Shown in pieces: positions 11,450 to 24,700 of a stretch of 64,000 nucleotides of DNA. Position numbers and translations under genes: made by a program. Under the pieces are notes generated by a model that did no database searches, was not told the origin of the DNA, and saw nothing but the letters and a program-made list of their open reading frames with translations. The stretch is from Eublepharis macularius (Eukaryota; Chordata; Lepidosauria; Squamata; Eublepharidae): contig NC_072790.1 of the NCBI RefSeq assembly GCF_028583425.1, positions 14,738,552 to 14,802,551 of the forward strand. Reading direction: 5' to 3'. How positions within the stretch are numbered: position 1 is the stretch's first letter; every line of letters starts with the position of its first letter.

Positions 11450-12015
11450 CTTCGAGTTTTAACATGTTCCAGTGATTAATGAAAGGCTTTCCTTTTCAGT
11501 CATAAATTGTGAGTGCATAACTTCCTTTTAAATGTTCGCACACTTGTAATTTTGTCCATAGAGTATACCAGCCATCTTTAACTGATTCTATTGTGTCATC
11601 AGTTGCATCCAAAATTTTTGCAATGAATAATTTTGTTGCAGCAATTGTATTCCTCAGCAGATACTCGTGTTTATTTTCCAGTTTTTTCCTTTTGTTCAAA
11701 CAGTCTGTATTGGACAACATTCCACTTTTTACTGTCTCACTATATAAATTAGAAATGTTTTGCCAAAATTGCTTGACAGCTGGAAAGTTCCACGATATAC
11801 GGATGACAGAACCTTTAGCTTGTAAGCAAAGAAAACATCGATTGCTGCTATTTATATTCATCCCACAGATTTTATCCAGAGAGTAATACCATCCATGGAG
11901 CAATTTCAGATTTTTCTCTTATACTCGCATTCACTGAAGTATGCAGTATATCTTTACTGATTTTCTCCCAGCTTCAAACTTGCCGTTTTATTTTGTAGAC
12001 GGGTTCTCTTTATAA
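11450..12015 (-). mobile_element. L1-type LINE, ORF2 C-terminal fragment
   Basis: A minus-strand frame of 135 codons shows the L1 C-terminal pattern: RCFLCLQAKGS, then FPAVKQFWQNI, then a Lys-rich linker and ATKLFIAKI. The cysteine/tryptophan spacing matches the C-terminal domain of L1 ORF2. The copy is a short 3' fragment followed by a SINE. Confidence 0.7.
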
Positions 12016-12021
12016 CGACAT

Positions 12022-12257
12022 GACAACATTCAATTTATATACTGCCCTTCAGGACAACTTAATGCCCATTCAGAGTGGTTTACCAAGTATGTTGTTACTT
12101 CTTCGACAACAAACACCCTGAGGTGGGTGGGGCTGAGAGAGTTCCTAGAAGCTGTGACTGGCCCAAGGTCACCCAGCTGGCTACAAGTGGAGGAGTGGGG
12201 AATCAAGGCCGGCTCTCCAGATTAGAGTCCCACACTCTTAACCACTACACCAAACTC
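12022..12257 (-). mobile_element. tRNA-derived SINE
   Basis: A minus-strand copy of the common SINE, tail at 12022 and tRNA-like head (ccactacaccaaactc) at 12257. It sits directly beside the L1 fragment. Confidence 0.85.
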
Positions 12258-12555
12258 GTAGAATTTAACTATTTTTAATTTGAAGATAGTTCTTAATTTG
12301 CAGAATCTGAAATTTCATCAAAGATTTGTCTCCCATTTTTTGCCTAGTCTGCTCCCAAGATGGTATTTCTTCATCTTTTGGAAAGTCAATGAAGTAGCTC
12401 AAGCCAGCCTTTATTAGGCTTACAAAATTACCTGGTAACTTTACATATCCAAATTGCTCATTTAAAAAGCAGCAGCACTAATGGAGAACAGTTGGGTGTC
12501 AGCTGGTTTTAATTTGTTCCATGTAGTCAGCAGAGCAGTCTTTAGTGAACCGGGG

Positions 12556-12722
12556 AGGAAGCGTGGCTCTGGTACAGCATCTGCTTTGCATGTAGAAGTC
12601 CCCAGGTTCAGTTTTCAGCACCTCCAGTTAAAAGGATTAGGTAGCAGGTGATGTAAAAGACCTCTTGAGACCCTGGAGAGCCGAGGGTCTGATTCAGTAC
12701 AAGGCAGCTTCAGGTGTTTCAT
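12556..12722 (+). mobile_element. Second tRNA-derived SINE family
   Basis: The head contains gagcatctgctttgcat-like words (tacagcatctgctttgcatg) with a B-box-like AGGTTCAGTTTT, then gacctcttgagaccctggag and ggtctgattcagtacaaggc. This is a different SINE family from the one ending in the tttatatac tail. A degraded relative is near 50.17 kb. Confidence 0.7.
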
Positions 12723-12724
12723 TT

Positions 12725-13850
12725 GGTTTTTAACCTTCTCCTTAGACCACAGCCATGTACCGCTGAGCCCATTCGCTCTGTTTTCCAGCTGGTCTAGTGT
12801 TTAGCCCTCTATCAGTACCAAATATTCATGAGCCTAGAAGAGAGGTAATATTTTCTATAGAAAGTGTTGCAAGACCCCACCCTTTCTTCGTATCCCTCTT
12901 TGGATTCTTTTTACATCCCCAAATAAACAGACCGAACATTTTCTGAGTTAATAAATATCAATGGCTATGAAGAGGGGAAAAACACTTATTTTCATTTTTA
13001 AGTCGGTTATCCTGTTGAGCCAAGATAAATTTACTTTAGTCCATGTTTTTAAATCTGTCTTCTGCATTACCACTGTTACTGGGTGCCAGATCTCCAATCA
13101 GATTTTCTTGCAAACCTGGGATACTCCCTAGATTTGCAGAAAAATCTGAAAACATTTTAAAAATACATTTGTGGGGGAAGGCCATCCTCCCCAGAAGCGT
13201 GTTGTGTGCACGAGGGCAAACAATACAGCCTCATCTGTGCTCCAGGCAGCCTAGGAGTAGTGCTGTGGATGGGAGAGCCACCAGCAGCATGCCAAAAAGG
13301 AACTGGGAGGCGGGCAGGCAGAGTAAAGCTGGGGGGCAGGCATTGCCCCCCCGCCCAATACCAAACCTGGAGTGGCTGGCCCTGAGGTGGAAGATAGAAC
13401 TGCTCCCTGCCCCACAATTCTTGTAGGTGCCTGCTTGTTAATCCCAAAATATCTGATATTCTGACATTTTCATTTAGACTCTGTGATCTCAAGTTATTTC
13501 TAACTTATCCTGGGTATTAACTCTTTGATTTGGCTAGACTGATGCAAGATTCTGACCAATACCAAGCGGGACTAAGGGTTTTTGAAAACCACATTGTCAA
13601 CATACCAGTAGTTTTGTCTGTATGCCCTGATGTCTAATCTTTCGTCAAATTCTTCCAGCAAGAATCTCAATGCATAAGTTGAAGTGTGTTCTCAGCTTCT
13701 ACAAAACAAATTCTCAAAACTAAAAAAAGATGTACACTTTAGTATCCTGACAACCTGCAGAAGTGGGGAGCACAAGGCATTGTACCTGAGAGCCCCACCT
13801 CCCCTGGAGGAACATACTGCTTACAGGTCAGGTGTCCAGCCTATTTGTCC
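12725..13850. other. Intergenic sequence without recognised feature
   Basis: DNA between the PPP3R1 and PNO1 tails. A GC-richer patch near 13.2-13.4 kb gives overlapping frames on both strands (127 and 111 codons) with no family resemblance. I regard them as chance. Confidence 0.5.
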
Positions 13851-13853
13851 AGG

Positions 13854-14100
13854 GAGCCAGTTTGGTGTCGCGGCTGAGTGGCAGGACTCTAATCTGGAGA
13901 GCCAGGTTTGATTCCCCACTCCTCCACTTGTAGCCAGCTGGGTGACATTGGATCAGTCACAGCTTCTTGGAGGTCTCTCAGCTCCACCCACCTCACAGGG
14001 TGATTATTGTTGTGGGGATAATAACAACATACTTTGTAAACTGCTCTGAGTGGGCATTAAGTTGCCCTGAAGGGTGGTATATAAATCAAATATTACATTT
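13854..14100 (+). mobile_element. tRNA-derived SINE, full length
   Basis: A plus-strand copy starting gagccagtttggtgtcg, with B-box-like GGTTTGATTCC, the gtgacattgg and ccacccacctcacaggg blocks, and a tail reading gggtggtatataaatc. Confidence 0.85.
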
Positions 14101-15445
14101 TTTTAATCACCCGAGTTCAACTATACATGAACATAATGAGATCCATTGCGGACAGGTGATTTCACTGTTAATTCCACAGAACCTTTACAAATGCATTTTT
14201 TCCTTTCACTTCAAAAAACCTATGGAGGTATAAAACAGAAATAATGGAAATAATGAGTGCACCTCTATTGTTAACTGTTGGATCAATATAAAATAGTTAT
14301 TGCATGAATGACCTCTTTGGGTAATTTAGATCACAATAAATTCATTCCCCCTTCACATGCACTGAAGAGTATCCTTTCAGTGAAACTTGACCCAAAAGTC
14401 ATTTCACAAGCTACTGCAAGATTCTTGCTCACTTTAATTTTTTGGCTTCATGGCTGAAGTTTACTGCTGTTCTTTCTATGACAGCATGCAGAATAGGTTA
14501 GCTAAGCTCAAGTAGTCCAACTGTTTCTATGTCTCAACACAAGTCTGGCAGCTTAGAAGCAGTTCATTTGCACACCAAAACTTTTACTATGTGCATAACT
14601 GTTACTTGAAGAGAGGTGTGGCTGGCTTCATGGCGAGCAAGATACTGTGTGCATCAGAAGTTGCTGAGGTGACAAGCTATAAACACTGTTTCTTTGTGTG
14701 ATACACACATTCTCTGCAACAACAACCATGAGTGAAAAAAGCCCAAGCTCCTGGCATCTTCTCTGTTGAGAGGGTAGCAGCAGCTGTTGCCATACAGTAT
14801 ATTTTACTGATTCTTCCCCCGTGGGAGAAAATACTGAGCCTACTTGAGTTCTCTTGCACCCTTCAGCAAAACCAGTCTCCTAACAAACTGTCCCTTCGAC
14901 CACCGCCACTGTCTGTCTGTGCAAGAAGGATAGAACGGCTTGTTCTAATCTATGGCTTTTCCTTTGTGCCACCACCAGCACACCGAAGTCTTCCTGATTT
15001 GGAAAACCTTCAAACAAAACTCCCATCTGTCCTGCTGTTTGAATGTAAGCAGCTAAAGCATGCAGCGTATGCTTTTCTGCAGGGTACGCAGAAAAACTCC
15101 CAATCTGGATCTCTCGCTGAAGTGTCTGAAAGCTTCCCAGCTTGTACCGCCTTTAGCTAGTCATGCTTCTTACAGGCAGGGAGGCAAGAGCGTTCATGGC
15201 TTTAGCGCCAGCTGCGCTTCTGAGAATGAAGAGGAGTGATGCCGCAATCTAAATACGGTGAAAAAGTGTTCTCCGTTTAAATAATGGCCGTGGCAGAACG
15301 GTCTAGGATTCAGATTGGTCGGAGACGTTTGGCCCCTGCTGATCATTCCCCCAAGGTTCAAAAATCTCTTAAGGCCCAAGCCACAGGTCACGGCGCTACC
15401 ATACAGAGCAAGCTCTCAACATCCACTTTATAAATTAGCAGTACC
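14101..15445. other. Intergenic sequence without recognised feature
   Basis: No gene or clear repeat was recognised. A 142-codon plus-strand frame (14732-15160) has no family resemblance and no splice or poly(A) context. Confidence 0.45.
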
Positions 15446-15469
15446 ATGAGACAAAATCAAGAGATCTCC

Positions 15470-15475
15470 TTTATT
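15470..15475 (-). terminator. PNO1: PNO1 poly(A) signal
   Basis: AATAAA on the minus strand about 180 bases beyond the PNO1 stop codon, the first such signal downstream. It implies a short 3' UTR. Confidence 0.65.
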
Positions 15476-15653
15476 AGACAGACATCCCTTCTCAGTCTAT
15501 GTAACCTCTAGTCTGCTTGAACATACTGCTCTGCTCCTCTACTTCAGCTGTATTAGAAGGGAATATTATCCGGGTGCTCCCAAAATAATGATTCTGTGTA
15601 CAAGCCGTTTATGCAGAAGAAAATCCTGTCGTTTCAGTTGAGGAGGACGCGTC

Positions 15654-15721
15654 TTAAAATCTCTCGGCTGCTCTGCTGGCCACCGCTCTAATATTACCGT
15701 AAACCTTTGATGGAGGACTTC
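15654..15721 (-). CDS. PNO1: PNO1 exon 7, C terminus and stop
   Basis: The acceptor is ttttccag on the minus strand. The exon completes a Gly codon, then encodes [21 protein letters not shown] and stop TAA at 15656-15654. Confidence 0.96.
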
Positions 15722-18700
15722 CTGGAAAAGACCACATATTAGAACTCTTAACACAGACCTAATACTTCAAAGATCAGATAGCCCTGACACGTAGCACATT
15801 AAACAGAGAATGTCTGAAAGGGCTCACAATGAAAGAGGACGACAGAAGCTCAAATACCAGGAAACAGAACACAGCAGTCCCAACTTCCAACTCAATGGGA
15901 TGAGTCTGCAAGTACTATTAGACCAGCAAACTGCACTTCCATTGGTGGAGACGGGATGATTTTTTTTTTAACTGATCCGATCTCCTGCTGCAGGTCCTCA
16001 CTTTGCCTCCCCTGCCCCCAGGGTTCCCGAGGTTCCCTTGAGCCCCAGGAGAATTTGGCGGGGGGGGGGGGGGGGGTCCCACTCCATCAGCGTCGCTCTG
16101 CCAGGGGTGCTTTGGACCCAACCCAGTACTACTGAACCAGACAAGGCTGGCTTTCCTCTGCTAAAAGCAAACCAAAAAAAAAAAAAAGGGAATAAAAGGT
16201 AAACGAGGCTTTTGTTCTGCATCAGACAGATTCTGGAAGGCAGTGGACATCTAACTCCAAATGGAAGAAGTGAGAAAGTGCTCTTTCAACTGAAAGACCC
16301 TATACAGCAAAGAAAACTGCACCTGAACTCCCAAAGGTCTTTTAAACTGACTAGGGGACAGATTTTGGTTCCTTTATACTGATACAAAGCATTCGTATAC
16401 CACTTTGAGCTGCAATGACCTAGAAAGAGGAATCAGACTCCCGGTTACAAGCCTCTTCTTGTACCACCTTCCTACATTCGATCCCTAGAGTGGTTCTCTA
16501 CTTGCTGCCCTGTGGCAGAACGGGCACTCTGGATTCACGTTTCCTTCCGTCAAGCAAGGCTTACCTAAGATGAGGTTGCAAATGGCTGTTCGCGCCATTT
16601 TGATGTTCTGGAAAGATCCTAAAATATGAACCTTCCTGAAATAAAAATTCATTGCATGTGAAACTTGGGGAGGATTTAAGACACACTTCTTTACCGAACC
16701 CCAAACTAGCCAGGACCAAGGCGTACTCTGCTTAGCTGTTTTTAATATGGCGACATCAGCGCCTGGATGGTTTCAATTCCACTCCCCCGTGACCGACTGC
16801 AGCCGCCCACTTGATGCCCAGACCTTTAGAAATCCCGAGCACTAAAGGTAGCTGCAGCATCTGGCAGTCTTCACTGGCTTTGTTTCAGATCCACTTTGCT
16901 GCATTGCGTTGTAACGCCTACACCATCTGCCATCGCACACTTGGCAGTTCAGGATTCCATTTTGATTGAGCTAATTTGTTCACTTATCTCTTTGAGCACG
17001 ACAGTCTAACACAGAACCCTTTCCCTCTAGACTCGAATACAGCCGCTTGCCTTTGTAACAGCAATTGCAGACGATTAGGAATAATTCTCAAAAGACAGCA
17101 TAAAAAGAGAGTGGAAATCGCTGTGATAAATAAGAGCTCACCTACATCTGCTACCCGCTAATCAAGCAGGCATCAACAGCACTCGTTTATGCTGCAAGAT
17201 CTCCTGCAATCCCCAGCATAATTTTCACTGCTGCAGCACACGGAGCTGACACTTTCACAGAGCAAACCATTTCGACCCTCTCAGAATCAGCAAATCGGCC
17301 TCGGTTTTCACCATCCTGAGTAATTTTGTATCATCTACAAACTTGGCCCCTATACTGCTCACCTCCAGTTCCAGATCATTTATGAACAGATTAAATAGCA
17401 CTGGCCCCCAATACTGATTCACGTGGGACCCCACAGCTTACTTTCCTCCATTGCAAGAACTGTCCATTTATTCCTGCGCTTTGCTTCTTGTCATTTAACC
17501 AATTTTTAATTCATAAGAGGACCCCGCCCTGTTATCTCCTGACGGCTAAGCTTACCCAGGACAATTTGGTAAGATACCTTGTAAAAAACTTTTGAAAAGT
17601 CCAAGTATACAAGGTCTACCAGGTCACCATTATCTACATGTTTGTTTGCTTTCTCAAAGAACTCCAAAAGGTTTGTGAGGCAGGACTCCATCAAAATCAC
17701 AGAATGTTACAATGCAAACAACTCTATCCTATCTAGCCACAGTTAACATATAATTAATTTGTGGAAACCAATGCCACAAGATGCCATGAGGCCTGTTTTT
17801 AAAAGCGACAAATTCATTAAGAAGTCCATCATTAATGGCAAAGTGGGATCTTCATGTTAAGCAGCGGTATGCCTCTGAATACCACTTGGTGGGGAGGGGT
17901 GGCATTGGCCACTGCGGGAAAGAGGACGCTTGAATGAATGGGCTTGTTGGCCTGATCCAGCACAGCTTTTTTTGATGTTCTTAAAATCCAGCAAAGGAAG
18001 AAGCTGATATTGCTTCTTTCCTTCAGTAAAGCCAAACAAACATTACTCGTCTACCGAAAGCATCCTGAATTTTAATGCTACAACATACTGGACTAGATGG
18101 CTCATTGGTCTGATCCGGCAGGGCTCCTCGTATGCTAAGATACATTAATTAATCACACCACAGGGAAGAGTATGGAAAATATACTTACGAGTCTGCAAGA
18201 ACTATTCGCGTCCTAGTAACATTTTCAATAGTGAACTTTGTTTTCCCGCCTTTGCCAGCAATTCTTCCTATTGCTCGAGAAAGATGGTCTCCTTTTAAAG
18301 GTTTAACTAAAGGGGGGGGGAATTACAGGTTTTTAATATTTATTTATGTCATTTATAGTTCACCTTTCTTACTGAGACTCAATGCGGATTACATAAGTGT
18401 AAGATTAGTACATTCAATATCAAGGACATTTCCATAAACAATGCCATAGGGTAAATAAATACAAGTTTACAAAAACACAGCATAGCAAGAGTCCAATACA
18501 CAGTTGATGCAGCCTAAATGTCGGCCTCCCACCTTTGGGGTGGGGGGTTCTCCCCACCATTGCACCTGGTTAATTTATTTCATTATTGTTTATTGTATGT
18601 TGATTTTAGAATTGTTGTTTTCTTGGTTTTATTGATTTTAACTTGTTCACCGCCCAGAGCCCCTGAGGATGGGCGGTTTATGAATTGAAATATAAATAAA

Positions 18701-21700
18701 ATAAATATAACATAAATATGCTTATTCTAGACCTGGTAAATAAACTAGGACTCCATTAATCCCTTGAATGGGATACACTGCAAGGTAAAGGTAGTCCCCT
18801 GTGCAAGCACCACGTCATTACTGACCATGGGGGGACGTCGCACCACAACGTTTTCTTGGCAGACTTTTGTTACGGGATGGTTTGCCATTGCCTTCCCCAG
18901 TCATCTACACTTTACCCCCAGGAAACTGGGTACTCATTTTACCGACCTCAGAATGATGGAAGACTGAGTCAACCTTGAGCTGGCTATCTGAACCCGGCTT
19001 CCGCCAGGATCAAACTCAGGTCGTGACTCGTGAGCAGAGCTTGGGCTGCAGTGCTGCCGCTTACCACTCTGCGCCACGGGGCTCTACAGAGCAACCATCA
19101 GATAATAGTTGGATACTAATTATATAAAGGAATCATTATTCCTGAATGAGCTACAGATTCAAGGGAACTTATTGGGAAGCAAAGCTGCTTAGGACTGATG
19201 TTTCACCACATAGGAAAATGTTAAAACATACTCCCAGAAGAAGAAATCACTGTATTCAAGTATTCAGAATAAGCCTACTTCCAAGTATACCCAGATCCTA
19301 CAAATATATGGAGAACACACTACTGACAACCTGGAGAACCACCATTGTAATTCTGTGTAGAAGATGGAAGCAACTAACATTACAATCTACCACCAATACA
19401 GGTTCACTACGGGTCTTCTAAAATTCCAGCATGTGGATGTTATTAACGTTGCAAATGCTGATTTTTAATAAATGACACAGATTCTGCAGCGAGACCTAAG
19501 GTCCGATGGCAGATAAAACAGCATGCTGGATCCAGCTTTTCTATTCCATTCTTTTCCAATTCCCCACCTAACTCCATCTCCCATCCTGCTTAGCTCTTGT
19601 GCACGTTGGTTCCGTGACCCTTGCACAGCCCTTTCGTGTGATCAAAAGGGACCCCCCCCCCAGTAGAAAAGCTGGTTAGATTCAATCCTATGTCTTTCTG
19701 GGGTTTAAACCAAAAAAAAAAATCTGTATTTAAAGTAGGGCTGCAAATTTTAATTGGGAAGTCACCTCATGCCAGTAAACAACTGATGGAGACACTCTGC
19801 GGTATTTGGGTTTCAGGATGTGTACGTTATGTAATAGGAAAGGAAAAGATGGCCTTTGCTTCCAAAGCTAAATTTTCTTAAATTGTATGTTCTTCAGTAC
19901 CTTCATTAGAAGTATAAAATACTCACCATCAGTTACTTCAAAGGATTCTAGAAAAAGATCATCTAATCTGACGAGTGCAAGGGCATCCTAAAACATTTTA
20001 AAAGAGAAGAGGAAGTTATGGCTTTACAAGGACTGGAGACAATGCAAGGCCAACAAAGCAAGTGTGAGAGAGCCCTATAGCCTTCCCAGATGCTCCTTGC
20101 AAGGATGCCAGGCACCTTTCAAGAGGCTTCACTTCACGAGTAAAAGTTCTTTATTGACAAGATGCCAGTATCATACACTTATGCCATCATTGCTAGGACT
20201 GGCGACTACAGGTACCGTGCAAATATAGGTCCCCCTATATCTACTACTACTAATTCCCACCCCCCTTTCTCCTAACGGTTCTCTAACTTTGCATTCAGGA
20301 AAACAGGCCGTGTGATTCATGGACTGCTCAAGGTCAAGCAGGCTCCCAGACTCGGGAGAGATTACAACAAGGAACAAACATCTTCCGTTTCCAGTTTCCC
20401 ACGGTGGGTTCAAATACAGAGAGACCCCAATAGCATCAGCTTCAGGGGGGTACTAAATATGATAGGTGATCTTGAGCATCTGACACTCTTGAGATTTGGG
20501 AGGACCTCCCAGGAACAACACAGAATGGAATGGTAATGGAAGGTGTGCAGAAAGGAGGAGGAGTCAGGAGAAATCACCCCCCCACACACTCTTGCTGAGG
20601 TTTCCCGTGAATGAAGCAAGCAATCCCATTTGGGGGCGGATTTCTACTTGCTGCCCTTTCTTTCTACAGCTCACTGTGTGACCACATTCCATGTCATTTC
20701 CTGAATTCCCTTAACCCTCAAGAGCATTTCTTGGAGAAGGTCCAAGGAGCTGTAGTAGGGTGGACAAAGACCCCATTTGTAAACTCTCTCTATTGCCAGT
20801 ACACTGGGCCATATCAGTTACAAGAACACTAATCCTGAAGCTGTTTAAAATACACCACTGCTTTAAAAATCTGGACATGCAGTCTACATACCTACATTCT
20901 TGTCATGTCTGCATACCACTCATCCATGCCATTCATATGTTCTCTGTTCCCTGTATTGATTTGTGTAACTATACGCTCTCTTATTATGCTCATGTACTGT
21001 GACCATTATATTCATGCCATCTCCAGCTTGCCAAAAAACGAAAGTACTAATGTTGAGCCTGTTATCTCTGAAGCCTGCTTCCTGACCTTGTACTAAAATG
21101 TAACTCTTTGCAAGAGACAGAGGGAGTCGAATTCCTTGTAATCTACTGGCTTTCTCTGGCCAGACAAAGCTATTGTGTTTCTCATGAGACTTTTGTGGTT
21201 TATTGCTAACTGCCCCAGGGGAGGGGGAATCCTGCTCCTTATATCAAAGTGCATCCGCTTGTATTCTCATTCCTGCCAATCCTATTCATCTTTGGAAGGA
21301 CCTGTGAACTGAATGGATCTCTATAATAAAACCTTTTCATCCAAGACCCTGGAGTGCTTGCTGTGAGGGGTTTGGGGGTCTATCTGTTATGGACTGCCAT
21401 CCCTAGAACTGACAATTCCCCTTTCACTAAAACTGAAGAAACAAAAGCCGTCTGCTATACAGCCCTTCAGACTAACTTCCATTTAAAAAAAAAATCTAAA
21501 AAGAATCATTGTTTAAAATAAAGGTGTAATGAATTTATGCAAGTCAGCAGTGTGAATCACACAGCATGAATAAATTTTATATTTGGACAACAATCTGAAT
21601 TTAGAGCCCTAACCATGCAAACGACAATGAGAAAAAGCATTTCCTTATACATGCTATGGACAAATGGATTTCACATATGCCGTAAGTATATATATTTTTA

Positions 21701-24700
21701 ATGAGGGCAACTCTGCTCAAATAAAAAGTAAAACTCACCTCAACTTGAAATCCAAGGATGAAAGCTTTCACAAAATCAGCTGCTTTTGTCAAGGCACTTA
21801 TGTCCTTGGTTTCTTTACAAGTCTAAAGGAGGGGGGGGGATAAAATAATGAGCTTGGATGGCAAAGGGTTTACTCAACATTCTCACAGCTTATGGAGTCG
21901 GGCCCGTATCCGTTGCAAGTCACACTATTACATCCTTGGCTCTGCTTACCTCTCGGTTTGCCTCCATCCCTCACTACTGACTCTTTATTCTAAGGGTCCA
22001 CGCTGTTGTCCCTTCCTTCTGTACAAGCATATTCTGGCTTAACTACTAACCGCTGAATTAAGCAAGATTCAAATATCGATTATTTGTATCTTTAAGATCC
22101 ACCCTTCCTCACAGTCACAATAAATTTTAAACAGTTTTTCTAGTGGATTGAGGTTTGGACCGAGATGGCACATTTTTGATGTGGCCATCAGAAAGGTCTC
22201 CCTGGTTTATACATGATCAGAGTGAACACTGAGAAGCATGCACTGATCGTGGTCTGAATCTTTCCAGTTGTGGCTACCATTATCTGCTGATGCAATGGTA
22301 CTCTACTACAAAAGAACAAACAAAGCGTATTATGGATTGTAAACACCCTGTGTATTTGGGACTGGATCACCCTGGGTTTTTTTGGACGACCTGACCACCT
22401 GATTTGCAGAACTGGCTTATTCAATTAGATTTTCAAGAGTTTCTTATATTCTGGGATTGGTTTAAATTGACCATGAAAGGTGAGCTTGGGGATTTAGGGA
22501 AACCACTTGGAAAGCCAGATTTATCCTCGTTGCTGATGCTATTTTGGATCTTTATCCATCATTCAAAGAGGACGGAGATCTGAATGGCCACAGCAGTAAG
22601 TCATTCCAGTACTAACAAGTGAGCCAGCCCCAAGGGCAACATTGTGTTCTGCCAACACAGAAATAAGGTGACATAGTTTGGAATGCACATACAATAGATC
22701 TTATAAACTTACCTTTATCTCTACATTCCTTGTTTTTAAGTTAAATCTAATCTGAAGCTGCAAGTGTTCTACAATAGGTGTAAAAATTTTCATCCAGTTC
22801 TCCTTCAGGGGCGTGTATCTATTCGCTGGTACAGGAATTTTCCTCATTTCACCTTTTCCACCCTAGACAAAACAAAATGTAATTGTACCAAAGATTAAGT
22901 TTTACCCATCAACATATAAAACAGTGACTCCATCAACTGATTTACTTTCAGTGACTTGGAAGGACCTCATGGAAAGCTTAAATACCAGTCAGCCTAGTTA
23001 CCTGAACATTTAAATCTACCAAAGGTTTATGTATGCGCTTCTTATTTGAGAGAAAGCCCATGGACCACAGTAAGAATGCACAAAATTGGGGCTGGAAACA
23101 AAACATGTGCGTCTCCAATAAGAGTATCCAAGTAGCAATGCTCGGTCAGCCCAACAGATCCATCTAGCGCACCATCTTTTCCTCACACTTTGGCCCTTTT
23201 CGCACTTACAGTTTAAACCACTGATGAGCATTTGTTGCGATCGCAATGGCTTCAGCATGGCACCACCATGTTCCACACTGTCCGAGGCAGTTTCGATTTG
23301 AAATCTTGCCTTTTTACTTTAGATGGGCTTTGAAGCCTTGGTGTGGTTTTGAGCTTTCAGGGCTTTGTGATTCGTGTCACACCTTTTGTTTTTAAACTTT
23401 GAGCAAGCGTAGTAACATTCAATGCTGGAACTAATCCCCCCCTGTATTTGCTGATTGGGCTGTCTTGTGCCCACTGGAGAGGCAATGGGTGGCAGAGTTC
23501 TGGGGGAAACATGTACTTTTCATGCCTGTTCCACTTTCATTTTTTTTAAAGCCAAGCCAGGTAAGGGTTAAAATGCTGCTGCATCATCTCCTCCCAGCAG
23601 CTTCCCTGCCCCTGTTTTGCTTGGGGTTTTTTTGGCATTAGCTGAAGACACTGAGAGGGAGGGGGAAAGCAGCCATTTACCCCTATTCTGACTTTTAACT
23701 CATTCCTGGCTTTGAAAAAAAAAAGAGCATGCACATACCCTCAAAGGATGAAGAGAAAAGCAACCATTTAACCCTTTCCTGGCTTTTAAAGCCAGTAGGG
23801 AATAATAAATAGCAATGTTAGGAATCGTCCCTAGTTTTGAAAATAAAAGAGTGTGTGCATATTTGGGAGTAAAGAAGCCAATGGAGAAGCAGCCTTATGA
23901 CCCTTACCTCGCTTTACTGATAAAAATGGCGGAAAAGGAGTTGAGAGAGCTGAGGAATGATTACTGGCGGACAGACCAATCAGCTCCCGGGGAAAAGGAG
24001 AGTGGGGAGAAGAGAAGCAGCCACAGGGGGGGAATCAGGGACACTATGGAAAAACATCAGTTTTGCACCCCATGACTAACTTGCACATGTGAAACTCTTG
24101 CAAATGTGGGAAGCAGAACAGATACTGAAGCACTTTAAATTCCCAGTGCAAAAAGAACCACTGGCCAACCAGATGTCACAGGGGAGCCCAGGCAACAGCC
24201 TTAACTTGGGAAGAGGTCCTATTCACCTGACGGCTAATGGCCAACAACAGAACCTCCTTCCCTAAGTCTGTCCAACCCTCTATTAAACCCATCTAATGCA
24301 GCGGTCATCACATCTATTGGCAATGGGTTCCACAAATCTATACTTACACTAAAGCATCTACACTTTTCTTGATTACACCTTAATTTTACATAATTACATT
24401 TCAACTCTTATTGCCTGCATTTCATAGCCTGCATCTGAGGAAACAGGAGTCGAGTCCACAAAAGCTTCTATCTCCTGGATAAAACAGCTGCTTTGGAGGG
24501 TGGACTCAAGGCTGTCAACCTCTTCTTCTTCCTACCTCCATCCCTGCCTTCATTCTGTAGTCATTCAGCTATAAAACCTTAGGGTTGCCAACCTCCAGAT
24601 GAGATCCGAAGATCACCTGAAATGATAAGTGATTTCCAACCAACAGGGAGCCCTTCTCCTGGATAAAATGAACACGTTGGAGGGCGTTCTCTAAGACCTT

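Noticed and set aside
13854-13960. tRNA-like heads of SINEs as tRNA genes
   Set aside because: A- and B-box words are followed by SINE bodies and tails, and no cloverleaf with acceptor stem closes.
14732-15160. 142-codon plus-strand frame between PPP3R1 and PNO1
   Set aside because: No family resemblance, no CpG island, splice or poly(A) context.
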